Shown here: positions 6,191 to 14,543 of the stretch, in pieces
How positions within the stretch are numbered: the first letter of the stretch is position 1
How the letters are laid out: the number at the start of each line of letters is the position of its first letter
Assembly (NCBI GenBank): GCA_028819545.1
Contig: JAPPLG010000014.1
Location: forward strand, 1 to 58,626
Source: Bdellovibrionales bacterium
GTDB lineage: Bacteria; Bdellovibrionota; Bdellovibrionia; Bdellovibrionales; UBA1609
Direction of reading: 5' to 3'
Length of the DNA stretch: 58,626 nucleotides
Program-made: the position numbers and the translations under genes
Notes under the pieces: generated by a model
Told to the model about the DNA's origin: nothing
Databases searched by the model: none
Seen by the model: only the letters and a program-made list of their open reading frames with translations

Positions 6191-7461
6191 AACATAACCT
6201 CCGGTTGTATATGTTGTTTGTTTTTCAGAAGCACTTTTGCTTTTTTATTAAAGTGATATCCGTTTTTGTTTCTGAATATATATATGGGATGCTGGCTGTT
6301 GGGCTCCATAAGCTCCCTCAGCCTTTTGATAGTGACATAAATTTTATTGTCATGCAGGCCCGGCTGATATTTTTGTTTCCATAAGTATTCCACTAAAGCT
6401 TCTTTGGAATAACTTGTTCCGGGCTGGGAAATAAACATTTTAAAGAGGTCGAAGAGTATAAACTGATTTTTAAAGTCCACACGGCCTTTATTTTTTTCTA
6501 TGATGGAATTATTTTCAAAGTTCACAATTAAATCATAATCTTGGTTTAAAATAGTGTTTAATTGATTTAAGGCTATATCAACATGGTAGGATAAATGTTT
6601 AAAATTATCTGAATCGATGGATTTTTTAGCTAAGTTTAAAAAGACAGTTGCCTGATTGTAGTCTTTTAAATCCGTGTAGGTTTTGCCCAGATAATAGAAG
6701 AGAGTGACAATAGAGCAAAGATCTTTGGATTTTTGAATCTTTTCGTAATATGACCATAAATGACGCTCTAAATCTGAATAACGTTTTTCTTCCTGTAAAA
6801 TAAGAGCATGGAGAAGTTCTGTGGTTAATTCCACTTTTGTTCTCATGTCGTTTGAGTTTTTAAGAAGCTGTCTGATTTCATATAGGTCTGAGGTGTTGAA
6901 TAGGGTTTTTCTGAATTCTTCGTCATTTTTTTCCAAATTTCTAAAGTACAACATAAGTTCTTTTAGTTCTCTTAATTTTTCTCTGGCAGTGCGCAGTTCA
7001 TGTTTTCTAATGTGAACGTAAATCATTCCATATTGCGGAAATACACTTTCAATTTTAGATTTCAATAAACCCACATGATTGTTTTCTGTCAGGGCATTTT
7101 TTCTTAATTTCCAAACTTTGTGGAAAGATTTTTCAAATTCTTCATGTGCTTCATCTATATCATTTGTAAATAAAGCGCATTGGCCCAGGGTGTAATGAAT
7201 ACGAGGGTTGATTTGCACATCCTCTTCCCAAACAAGCTGAGTCAGCTCTTCTTTGTGGTGTCCGATTTTACGAAAATTTTGAAGTTCTTTATAGATTCTA
7301 AGCAGAACGCAAAGGCAGTTCATATACTTTTCATACTGTTTATCTTTAATGTAGAGGCCTGCGGCGTCTTCGAGAAGACGAGTGGATCCTAGAAAGTTGC
7401 CCGATAAACTGCGAGCCTTCCCTAACTCAAATAAATAATCTGCCTGACTTTTCGGACTCAT
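6187..7461 (-). CDS. TPR-type regulator with C-terminal OmpR/PhoB winged helix
   Basis: The 424-residue protein is mostly helical, with TPR-like repeats (about 1-320; clear units around ARSLSGNFLGSTRLLEDAAGLY, split here only as a marker near 14-33, and LGKTYTDLKDYNQATVFLNLA near 255-275). The last 90 residues form an OmpR/PhoB-type DNA-binding domain: ...SYSKEALVEYLWK (about 345-357), the recognition helix region KIYVTIKRLRELMEP, and the wing IYIFRNKNGYHFN. There is no receiver domain, signal peptide or membrane segment, so it should be cytoplasmic. It is the first gene of a two-gene unit, with the exported repeat protein overlapping its stop by four bases. TPR regulators that sense peptides (RRNPP family) have the HTH at the N-terminus; this one has the reverse order, closer to SARP/BTAD or HilA-like regulators. 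Confidence 0.75.
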   Translation of the reverse strand: MSPKSQADYLFELGKARSLSGNFLGSTRLLEDAAGLYIKDKQYEKYMNCLCVLLRIYKELQNFRKIGHHKEELTQLVWEEDVQINPRIHYTLGQCALFTNDIDEAHEEFEKSFHKVWKLRKNALTENNHVGLLKSKIESVFPQYGMIYVHIRKHELRTAREKLRELKELMLYFRNLEKNDEEFRKTLFNTSDLYEIRQLLKNSNDMRTKVELTTELLHALILQEEKRYSDLERHLWSYYEKIQKSKDLCSIVTLFYYLGKTYTDLKDYNQATVFLNLAKKSIDSDNFKHLSYHVDIALNQLNTILNQDYDLIVNFENNSIIEKNKGRVDFKNQFILFDLFKMFISQPGTSYSKEALVEYLWKQKYQPGLHDNKIYVTIKRLRELMEPNSQHPIYIFRNKNGYHFNKKAKVLLKNKQHIQPEVML

Positions 7462-7508
7462 GTGACCTGTTTATCTCCCATCATTAGGTGTAGATTCACA
7501 TACCGAGC

Positions 7509-7558
7509 TGTCAAAATACCTTACTTTCAGCTTATTTGACACATATTAAAAATGTCAA
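7509..7558. promoter_or_regulatory. TGTCAA half-sites upstream of the TPR regulator
   Basis: TGTCAA occurs at 7509-7514 and 7553-7558, and its reverse complement TTGACA at 7536-7541. The last two form an inverted pair with an 11-base spacer. On the minus strand, TGTCAA reads as a perfect -35 hexamer (TTGACA), but no good -10 follows at the right distance. I therefore report these as possible operator half-sites for the regulator transcribed leftward from 7461. The remainder of 7462-7722 shows no gene. Confidence 0.3.
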
Positions 7559-7722
7559 GCCGCACCGATATTCATCCCTGCTCGGCGAAAAACAAGTATA
7601 AGTTTTAACATATTTTTTTAAGGAAAAAAAAGAAAAATCACGAGTGTGTAAATATTTCATACCCTTCCAATTTCTTGTATGCCATATATATATGTCACTT
7701 ATGTTGAGCAGTGGAGTTTGCT

Positions 7723-8625
7723 GTGCTGAGAAAAATATGTATTTGCATTTTATTTGCTTTTCCATTCTTGTTGGAAGCAGAGGTAAAAAAAGAAGTCAGT
7801 GAAGAGCCTGCGTTATGGATTCGAGGGTCTGCGGTTAGTTTGAAGATTGAACCCGGAAAAGAGTTAAAAACTACGGGTTCGGCAGAAGTGGATAAAAAGA
7901 AAGATCATCACCTGTTGGTGTTAAAAGATGCATCTAAGGTGACAGTTAAAACTCCTGCCCGTTCTATTTCTGTAGTGCTTGAATCTTTAGACAGCTTGGA
8001 AATAAAGGGTTTTCAAAAAGTAAATATTAAAGTGTCTTTAAAAAAAGGTCAGGTGTTGTTAAAAAACAATAAAGGGGATTTACAAGTTCATCTGGATGAA
8101 GGCCGTTTGGAGTTAAAATCCCATCAAGGCAGTGTAGAAGTGCACTCTTACTTAGCTCCTGTTTTTCTTGAAGGTTTAAAAGGATCTTTGAAAATTTCTT
8201 CTCTAAGGGCGCCCTTGAGTATTTTTCAATCTCAGGGGAAGTTTGATATTCAAAGTTTTGCAGGCTTGATTAAGTTGGAAAAATTAAGCGGGGATTTATC
8301 TTTTCATTCAGAAACATCTAAAATTCAATTCAAATCTTATAAGGGCAATATTCAAGGCTATTCCAGAAGAGGAGAAATTTCAGGTTCTGTAACGCCCGAT
8401 CAGGTTAAAATTGAAACTGAACTTAGCCCCATTCGTTTGTATTTTGCCAATTCAAAAGCGCGGATAGAAGCTCAAAGCTGGGAAGGGAAGGTTTTTGCTC
8501 CAAAAAACTTTTATAAAGACCGTGCCGGAGGTGTGTATAAAGCCTCAGGATCTATTCGTCAGCGCGGGGATACCCCGGGGTATGTACAGCTTAAAAGCCG
8601 ATCCGGTAGAATCTCAATTCTCTAA
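7723..8625 (+). CDS. Exported DUF4097-like beta-repeat protein
   Basis: This 300-residue protein has a signal peptide (LRKICICILFAFPFLLEAE). The remainder is a succession of short beta-strands with a period of about 18-22 residues, such as LKGSLKISSLRAPLSIF, QGKFDIQSFAGLIKLE and GDLSFHSETSKIQFKS. This is the pattern of DUF4097/putative adhesin right-handed beta structures. GTG 7723 is preferred over GTG 7711 because GTGGAG lies six bases before it and the signal peptide then starts with its basic residues. No catalytic motif is visible. A periplasmic or cell-surface structural role is likely, but the substrate or partner is unknown. Confidence 0.65.
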   Translation: MLRKICICILFAFPFLLEAEVKKEVSEEPALWIRGSAVSLKIEPGKELKTTGSAEVDKKKDHHLLVLKDASKVTVKTPARSISVVLESLDSLEIKGFQKVNIKVSLKKGQVLLKNNKGDLQVHLDEGRLELKSHQGSVEVHSYLAPVFLEGLKGSLKISSLRAPLSIFQSQGKFDIQSFAGLIKLEKLSGDLSFHSETSKIQFKSYKGNIQGYSRRGEISGSVTPDQVKIETELSPIRLYFANSKARIEAQSWEGKVFAPKNFYKDRAGGVYKASGSIRQRGDTPGYVQLKSRSGRISIL

Positions 8626-8854
8626 AATTTTTTTAACAGGATAACAATGCAGTTATTTTATGAGGTTTTACACCTAAAAAAGAGGTCTTAACTAGACTTT
8701 AGTTTTATGTATTTTTACCGACCTTTTATCTGGTTTTAAATAGTGTGTTATGTCTATTAAAAATACATTTTTTATTATTTTCTTGTATAAAGGTATTTAA
8801 AGGCTTTTTTGACCTTTTTTTATGTAAATTTTATAGGCCTAAAGTAGAAAAAAA

Positions 8855-8882
8855 CTTGTTTTCAAAAAAAATGTGCTATAAT
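8855..8882 (+). promoter_or_regulatory. Strong sigma-70-like promoter for the outer-membrane protein gene
   Basis: TGTGCTATAAT at 8872-8882 is an extended -10 with a perfect TATAAT (8877-8882). A TTGTTT/CTTGTT -35-like hexamer lies 15-16 bases upstream. A second, weaker candidate (TTGACC, 17 bases, TATAGG) lies at about 8809-8838. Transcription from here gives a leader of about 175 bases before the gene at 9065. The rest of the 8626-9064 spacer shows only the small leader ORF listed next. Confidence 0.5.
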
Positions 8883-8939
8883 AGAGCAACTGGTTGTATA
8901 TTATTCCGATCAGTACTTATAGGAAGGGAGTTTTGTGAA

Positions 8940-8993
8940 ATGAAAACTTTAAACATGAAGAGAGTGTCTTCTCCCTTTAATCTTTTGCCGTAA
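8940..8993 (+). CDS. Possible 17-residue leader peptide
   Basis: The frame ATG...TAA encodes MKTLNMKRVSSPFNLLP, with GGAAGGGAG nine bases before the ATG. It sits inside the 5' leader of the outer-membrane protein gene. It may be a translated leader that couples translation to expression, or chance. There are no runs of a single amino-acid codon as in biosynthetic attenuators. Confidence 0.25.
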   Translation: MKTLNMKRVSSPFNLLP

Positions 8994-9064
8994 TTACCGG
9001 TCTTGTTATCCAATAATTTATTGAATAGGAGAATCTTTATTTTAAAGAGTTTTAAGGTGTTATA

Positions 9065-9754
9065 ATGTTTAGGAAATTTATATTTTGTTTTATTTTATTT
9101 GTTTGTGTTGGTGTTCAAGCCAAGGACGACTTGAATGTTGAAATTGGTCTGGAATTTCCGGCTTATTTCGGTATGCATACAAAAATCAGCCCTCATCCTA
9201 ATATATATTCTCGTGTAGGCCTTGGTTTTGTAAGTAATCTAATGGTTGGCGTGCCTGGTGTTTCTACATTTATGGGTTATTTAGCTAAAGATTATGAGGC
9301 TGAGCACATAGAGTTTGCATTTGATGTTATTGATAACTCTCTTTACGGCAGTATTAGCGTGGGCTACCGAATGAAACAAAAAGAAGGGCCTTATGCTGAA
9401 ATTGGCTATTCTGTGATTCATAAATTAGGGGGTTCTGAGCTTCCTTTGGAAGATGTCAGCACAGCTTTGAAGCAGTCTGAATTGATTGCCGGTGAGGCGG
9501 AAAACCCAATGTCCAGAATAAATACGACACTACATAATGGAACCCTTCATGTGGGATATATGTTTCCTTTAAGTTCAAATGTCAGCTTAAGCACAGAGCT
9601 TGGTGTAATTAAGCCTCTATACGCCGATGTTGATGTCCAGCATGGTGAAAGCGGCAATGCGGAGCAGGCTAAAGAATCTGCAAAGAAAACTAAAGATATT
9701 ATGAATCAGCTTTGGATGGTTACAGGATCCTTGTGGCTAGCCTTTAGCTTTTAA
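9065..9754 (+). CDS. Outer-membrane beta-barrel protein, unknown function
   Basis: The 229-residue protein has a clear signal peptide (MFRKFIFCFILFVCVGVQA). Alternating hydrophobic/polar strands with aromatic girdles follow (LYGSISVGYRMKQKEGPYAEIGY, marker residues about 98-120). It ends in a hydrophobic C-terminal strand finishing in F (SLWLAFSF), the usual signal for BAM-mediated outer-membrane insertion. An internal segment (about 185-215, HGESGNAEQAKESAKKTK) is a charged loop. The AAGGTG ribosome site sits six bases before the ATG. It converges on the next gene, overlapping its stop by four bases. No specific substrate can be assigned. Confidence 0.65.
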   Translation: MFRKFIFCFILFVCVGVQAKDDLNVEIGLEFPAYFGMHTKISPHPNIYSRVGLGFVSNLMVGVPGVSTFMGYLAKDYEAEHIEFAFDVIDNSLYGSISVGYRMKQKEGPYAEIGYSVIHKLGGSELPLEDVSTALKQSELIAGEAENPMSRINTTLHNGTLHVGYMFPLSSNVSLSTELGVIKPLYADVDVQHGESGNAEQAKESAKKTKDIMNQLWMVTGSLWLAFSF

Positions 9755-10833
9755 ACCCATTGAACTTTACCTTCTTTTTCCAGCCATTGTACAAAAGATG
9801 ATTTTTTAGAAGACCTTGGTTTCTTAACATATAATTTTGTCTTTTTATCAAAGAATTTTCCCATCACTTGAATCAGGGTGTGATCAGGGTATGTTTTTTC
9901 ACTGATAAATTTCTTAAATTCATTTTCAGATAAGCAGAAATGCAGTTCTTTTGATGTGTACTGTCTTAAAGCTTTTTTCAGCTCGTACCAATAATTTGTA
10001 TTGTGAACAATTTGATTTTTTATAGAAGGTTGTAATTGACGGGTTAATTGAAAAGATAAAGCTTTTGGTTTTTTGATAGGTGAGATTGTTGAAGTGTGCA
10101 ACACCATAGGCTTTTCATAAAAAACATCTAAAGGGGACTGAGCTGTAGGGTTTAAAACCACTATTGGGGTTAAGCCTTGCTTCATCAGCTCTAAATTCAG
10201 TTGTGTTGTATGCAGTTTGGAAAAAGAAGGCCCCTGACATTTGATAAGGTCAATTTCTATACGGTTTTTTTCAAAATTATCAACCAAAGAGGAAACCAGG
10301 GCGGAAGCTGTTTTTTTCTCATAAAAAGCGGAATAAATTAAATTGACCCCCAGAACCCCTAAGACTTCGTACTGTTGAAGTCTGGTGCGGTCTTTAAGGT
10401 TTACGTGCAGTAAGATTTCATCATATTTTTTTAATGGTTTGGATTGAAACCTCACTCCCATCCATCCATGGTGTGAACTCATGTGATCTTTTTTTAAAGT
10501 GCTGACAGCCACTGTATCTGCAAAGGCAAAAAAACAAGTGTTTTTTCCTCTTGTTTTTTTCAAGCGGTTTTCCAATAGGGAATATTCGTGATTTAACATT
10601 TGAGAAAGGCGTTTTTCGCAGACATAGCGTCCGGCTTTTCCATAAATCAGGTCACTGAAAATCATGTCGTAAGCAGACATGCTTTTAGCCACTGTGCCTG
10701 AAGCGCGCCCGGCTTTAAAAAAGTAATTCACGACTTCCTGTCCGGCTCCGATTTCTGCAAAACTGCCGTAGATTTTTTTATTGTGGTTAATGATATTAGC
10801 TTTTTCAGCTACGATTTGTCGAACATAGGGCAT
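9751..10833 (-). CDS. Conserved protein of unknown function
   Basis: The 360-residue soluble protein belongs to a family I recognise by its N-terminus: KIYGSFAEIGAGQEV (about 20-34), ASGTVAKSMSAYDM and FSDLIYGKAGRYV. This pattern is strongly conserved in cyanobacteria and other bacteria. Members carry inconsistent database names (for instance TonB-related or nucleotidyltransferase), none well supported. There is no signal peptide or membrane segment. Residues 1-200 are highly family-like; the C-terminal third is basic and less conserved. It is followed downstream on the same strand by nothing close. The acyl-CoA ligase lies 12 bases upstream, so the two are probably cotranscribed. Confidence 0.6.
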   Translation of the reverse strand: MPYVRQIVAEKANIINHNKKIYGSFAEIGAGQEVVNYFFKAGRASGTVAKSMSAYDMIFSDLIYGKAGRYVCEKRLSQMLNHEYSLLENRLKKTRGKNTCFFAFADTVAVSTLKKDHMSSHHGWMGVRFQSKPLKKYDEILLHVNLKDRTRLQQYEVLGVLGVNLIYSAFYEKKTASALVSSLVDNFEKNRIEIDLIKCQGPSFSKLHTTQLNLELMKQGLTPIVVLNPTAQSPLDVFYEKPMVLHTSTISPIKKPKALSFQLTRQLQPSIKNQIVHNTNYWYELKKALRQYTSKELHFCLSENEFKKFISEKTYPDHTLIQVMGKFFDKKTKLYVKKPRSSKKSSFVQWLEKEGKVQWV

Positions 10834-10845
10834 TCTTCTATCCTT

Positions 10846-12495
10846 TTATTTTTTACTGTCTCTAAGAGATCTTCTAAGAACTTTCCCCACATAAGACAGA
10901 GGCAGTTCATCCACAAACTCAATATATTTTGGAATTTTATAAGCGACAAGGCTTTTTCTTAAGAAAGCCTCAACTTCTTCCTCATTGAGATTGGAATCTT
11001 TTCTAACAATAAAAGCTTTGGGCACTTGAGAGGAATGTTCATCAGGAACACCGATAACAGCGCTGTCTTTTACTTGAGGGTGTTCAGAAAGAACTTGTTC
11101 AATTTCATTGGGAAAGACATTAAAGCCTGAAACAAGTATCATATCTTTTTTTCGATCCAGAATTTGTAAATATCCTTCTTTGTTTATACGGGCAATATCC
11201 CCTGTTTTAAGCCAGCCTTCAGAGTCCAGCACTTGTGCCGTTTCTTGTGGTTTTTGCCAATATCCTTTCATCACTTGGGGGCCTTTGATGTGGAGTTCCC
11301 CTTCTTGTCCGACATCCAATGTTTTTCCACTGGGATCTACAATACGCACTTCAGTGGAGGGGAAGGGGTAGCCGCAGTTTCCCTGTAAGGGCTCTGAAAT
11401 AATATTGCAAGAGACTACAGGAGAGGCTTCTGTAAGGCCATATCCTTCCACTAAAGCGGTGCCTGTAGCTGTATGCCATTCCTTATAGACAGCAGACTCT
11501 ACAGCAGTGCCTCCGGCAATGCAGACTTTTAAGTTTGTAAAATCTATTTCTTTAAATTCTTCCTGATTTAAAAGAAGTTTGAATAAGGCATTCACCCCCG
11601 TAAATACAGACCAGCTTTTTGTTTTTTTCAAAAGTTGAATAAAAGGCTTTGTGTCTCTGGGGTTGGTGATCAAAATAGAGTGGCTTCCATAAAGAGAAAG
11701 TACAAGCAGGTTCACCATTAAAGCAAAAATATGATAAAGGGGGAGAGCTATAACAGATGTTTCCTGCCCTTCATTAAGAAAGGGGTGCATCCAGGCCCGG
11801 CATTGCTCTAAGTTGCTTAAAATATTTTTATGAGTGAGCATTGCTCCTTTGGGTGTGCCTGTAGTTCCTCCCGTGTATTGCAAAAAAGTCAATTCGTTAT
11901 ATGTTTTCTTTAAAGGCAGAAAGGCTCCTTGTTTGAGAGCTTTTCGAAAAGAAATATGTTTGAATTTATAAGGCTTCATTTTCTTTATGAAGTTTGTAAT
12001 GGTGTAAAATAAAATTCTTTTAAAAGGAGAAAAAAAGTCTCCAAGCTGTGTGACTATAACCAAGGGGATATTTAGATCTTTATCAGAGGCTATTTCAGAA
12101 AAAGTATGAGCCGAATGAGCAAGAATGAGGAGGGCTTTTACATCTGCGTCTTTTAGTATATGTTTTAGTTCTCTTGACGTGTAAAGGGGATTGATATTGA
12201 CTACAACCAGACCGGCCTGAAGAGCTGACATCACAGCTACTGGAAACTGCAGAGTATTTGGAAGCATAACTGCAATGCGGTCGCCTTTTTTCAGATGTCT
12301 TTGTAAAAAAGCTGAAAATTGATTGGAGTATTTAGACCACTCTTCAAAGGAAAGGCTTTCGTCATAATTAGTAAAAGCTGTTTTGGAATTATATTTTTGA
12401 ACAGCGGTTTCAAATTCCTGAGTAATGGATTGGCTGGAAACATGAATTTCATGTGGAATGTCTTGAGGATATTTCTTCAGCCATATTTTTTCCAT
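10846..12495 (-). CDS. Long-chain fatty-acid--CoA ligase (AMP-forming)
   Basis: This 549-residue member of the adenylate-forming superfamily activates a fatty acid as acyl-AMP and transfers it to CoA. The P-loop-like motif YTGGTTGTPKG lies near residue 209. VEGYGLTEASP (about 345) and GWLKTGDIAR (about 428) follow, then DRKKDMILVSGFNVFPNEIE (about 447). The C-terminal catalytic lysine is in LSYVGKVLRRSL near the end. Length and motif order match FadD. An extended -10 (TGTGCTACAAT on the minus strand, about 12504-12514) lies just upstream. It could serve lipid import or membrane recycling; the chain-length preference cannot be read from sequence. Confidence 0.88.
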   Translation of the reverse strand: MEKIWLKKYPQDIPHEIHVSSQSITQEFETAVQKYNSKTAFTNYDESLSFEEWSKYSNQFSAFLQRHLKKGDRIAVMLPNTLQFPVAVMSALQAGLVVVNINPLYTSRELKHILKDADVKALLILAHSAHTFSEIASDKDLNIPLVIVTQLGDFFSPFKRILFYTITNFIKKMKPYKFKHISFRKALKQGAFLPLKKTYNELTFLQYTGGTTGTPKGAMLTHKNILSNLEQCRAWMHPFLNEGQETSVIALPLYHIFALMVNLLVLSLYGSHSILITNPRDTKPFIQLLKKTKSWSVFTGVNALFKLLLNQEEFKEIDFTNLKVCIAGGTAVESAVYKEWHTATGTALVEGYGLTEASPVVSCNIISEPLQGNCGYPFPSTEVRIVDPSGKTLDVGQEGELHIKGPQVMKGYWQKPQETAQVLDSEGWLKTGDIARINKEGYLQILDRKKDMILVSGFNVFPNEIEQVLSEHPQVKDSAVIGVPDEHSSQVPKAFIVRKDSNLNEEEVEAFLRKSLVAYKIPKYIEFVDELPLSYVGKVLRRSLRDSKK

Positions 12496-12575
12496 TTGTT
12501 ATATTGTAGCACAAAAAAGGGGGTTTTGTTGACTTTTCAGATCAGGGGAAAGTAAATGTTCCTTCTGGAGGGTTT

Positions 12576-13247
12576 ATGCTTGTTCTTGTCCGGCACGGTC
12601 AAAGTTTATGGAATGCGGAAAATCGATTTACAGGTTGGGAGGATATTGACCTGAGTCCTAAAGGGGAAGCGGAAGCTCGAAAAGCCGGAAAGACTTTGAT
12701 TAAAAACAATCTGAAATTTGATTGCGCATATACATCTATTTTAACAAGAGCTATTAGGACTTTAGAAATTATACTTAAAGAAATGGATGAAGTATTGCCA
12801 ACGACCAAATCCTGGAGATTAAATGAAAGGCATTACGGACGTCTTCAGGGATTGAATAAAGAGGAGACAGCTTTGAAGTATGGAAAAGACCAGGTGTACT
12901 CCTGGAGAAGAAGTTATTCTTTAGCTCCTCCACCCATGACTGAACAGGACTTGGAAAAATTAAGTCAGAAAGAAATGTTTCAAAATATTTCTGTTCCTAA
13001 TGGGGAGTCTTTGGAGCAGACTTACAATCGGGTATTTCCTTTATGGGAAGAAAGCATTCAGCCAAAATTAAAAGAAGGGAAAAATATTTTAATTTCAGCT
13101 CACGGCAATAGTTTAAGAGCTTTAATTAAACATATTCAAAAAATGAGTGATGAAGATATTGTTTCTTTTGAAGTTCCTACAGCTCAGCCTATTTATATTG
13201 CCTGGAAAAATTTTAAGGAAATGCCAGAAAAGTTTGAGTTTTTATAA
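12576..13247 (+). CDS. gpmA: 2,3-bisphosphoglycerate-dependent phosphoglycerate mutase
   Basis: This 223-residue glycolytic enzyme interconverts 3- and 2-phosphoglycerate through a phosphohistidine. The phosphate-accepting motif LVRHGQSLWN lies at residues 4-13. RFTGWEDIDLSPKGE follows, then the acid/base motif NERHYGRLQGLNKEE (about 86-100) and the second histidine in SAHGNSLRAL (about 180). Length is slightly below the E. coli enzyme. GGAGG stands five bases before the ATG. The stop overlaps the tgt start by one base (TAATG), so the two are cotranscribed. Confidence 0.93.
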   Translation: MLVLVRHGQSLWNAENRFTGWEDIDLSPKGEAEARKAGKTLIKNNLKFDCAYTSILTRAIRTLEIILKEMDEVLPTTKSWRLNERHYGRLQGLNKEETALKYGKDQVYSWRRSYSLAPPPMTEQDLEKLSQKEMFQNISVPNGESLEQTYNRVFPLWEESIQPKLKEGKNILISAHGNSLRALIKHIQKMSDEDIVSFEVPTAQPIYIAWKNFKEMPEKFEFL

Positions 13248-14347
13248 TGTCTTTTGTTGAAACTGCTGTAGATGGAACTGCCCGTTGTTCTACTTTTAAA
13301 ACTTCAAGAGGAGAGTTGCATCTTCCTCTGTTTTGCCCTGTGGCCACTTTGGGAAGTGTAAAGTCTTTGGATCCTCTGGATTTGGAAGAATTAGACGTTC
13401 AGATGATTCTAGCCAATGCTTACCACTTGCACTTGCGTCCTGGGGACTCGCTTGTGAAACAGCAGGGTGGTCTTCATTCTTTTATGAACTGGCAAAAACC
13501 AATATTAACAGACAGCGGGGGCTACCAGGTTTTTTCTCTTTCTCAAATGAACAAAATTACTGATGAAGGGGTTTTGTTTAGAAATCATTTGGATGGAGAT
13601 GAAGTTTTTATGACTCCGGAACTGAGTATTCAGATTCAATTAAATTTAGGTGCGGATATTATTATGGTTTTTGATCATTGTCCTTTAGGTCAAATTTCAA
13701 AAAAAGAATGTGAATCTGCAGTGGAAAGAACTTTTCTCTGGTTAAAAAAATCTTATCAGGAGTTTGTAAAATCTTCTCAACCTTCTATGCTTTTTGGAAT
13801 TGTCCAGGGGGGAGTGTATGAGGATTTAAGATTGAGAAGTTTAGAACAGGTGGAGTCTTTGGATTTACCGGGGATTGCTGTAGGAGGCATGAGTGTGGGT
13901 GAAGATAAAGAAAAAATGTATGACATTGTTCAGTTTATTGGAGAAAAACTGCCGAAGAACAAACCTAGGTATCTTATGGGAGTAGGTACGCCGAAAGATT
14001 TGATTCATGCAGTGGATTCAGGTTTTGATTTATTTGATTGTGTGTTGCCGACCAGGCTTGCCCGTTCCGGATCAGTATGGACTTTTCAGGGTTTGATGAA
14101 TATTAGAAATCATCAGTACAGAGAGGATTCAAAACCACTTGATGAGAATTGTGTTTGTAGGGTTTGTCAAAAATATTCCAGATCTTATCTCAGGCATTTA
14201 TTTATGAGCCGTGAACTTTTAAGTTACCGTCTTTTAACTTTTCATAATGTGCATTTTTATATGGAGCTGATGAAGCAGATTCGTGCTTCGATTAAAAACA
14301 AAAGCTGGTCTTCTTTTCGAAATCAGATGCTGAAAGCTTTTTCTTAG
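13247..14347 (+). CDS. tgt: tRNA-guanine(34) transglycosylase
   Basis: The enzyme exchanges guanine 34 of GUN-anticodon tRNAs for preQ1 in queuosine synthesis. The 366 residues contain TDSGGYQVFSLSQM (about 89-102, with the catalytic/base-recognition Asp), GGMSVGEDKEKM, the nucleophile region FDCVLPTR (about 264-271) and the zinc ligands in CVCRVC with a following histidine (about 304-330). All are diagnostic. Translation is coupled to gpmA through an overlapping TAATG. Confidence 0.95.
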   Translation: MSFVETAVDGTARCSTFKTSRGELHLPLFCPVATLGSVKSLDPLDLEELDVQMILANAYHLHLRPGDSLVKQQGGLHSFMNWQKPILTDSGGYQVFSLSQMNKITDEGVLFRNHLDGDEVFMTPELSIQIQLNLGADIIMVFDHCPLGQISKKECESAVERTFLWLKKSYQEFVKSSQPSMLFGIVQGGVYEDLRLRSLEQVESLDLPGIAVGGMSVGEDKEKMYDIVQFIGEKLPKNKPRYLMGVGTPKDLIHAVDSGFDLFDCVLPTRLARSGSVWTFQGLMNIRNHQYREDSKPLDENCVCRVCQKYSRSYLRHLFMSRELLSYRLLTFHNVHFYMELMKQIRASIKNKSWSSFRNQMLKAFS

Positions 14348-14404
14348 TCTTTTGCACTTTTTAAGGCAAAGGCCAATGAAGTTGGAATTACAAAGTAGGA
14401 ATTC

Positions 14405-14445
14405 TTGCCGGCGCCGGCAACTGAGTGTGTTATATCGGAATTAAA
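14405..14445 (+). repeat. GC-rich palindrome with conserved flank, copy 1
   Basis: The perfect 16-base palindrome TTGCCGGCGCCGGCAA (14405-14420) is followed by CTGAGTGTGTTATATCGGAA and then TTAAA. The same unit occurs inverted at 33941-33981 with only a few substitutions. Downstream, 14456-14518 holds a REP split into halves (CTGGATTCTGCC... / ...GCGCAGGAATGACG). No gene is seen in 14348-14543. Confidence 0.65.
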
Positions 14446-14543
14446 AAGGAATGCTCTGGATTCTGCCATATCTAAGTGTTGCACTTGATACTTGAATCTA
14501 GGTTGCGCAGGAATGACGAAATATATAAGAATAATATATATTA

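Noticed and set aside
8745-8993. 82-codon plus-strand frame
   Set aside because: It runs through the promoter elements at 8809-8882 and has no ribosome site at its start; only the last 17 codons have one and are listed separately.
8626-9064. Riboswitch in the leader of the outer-membrane protein gene
   Set aside because: No recognisable aptamer consensus, and the gene is not of a metabolite-controlled type.
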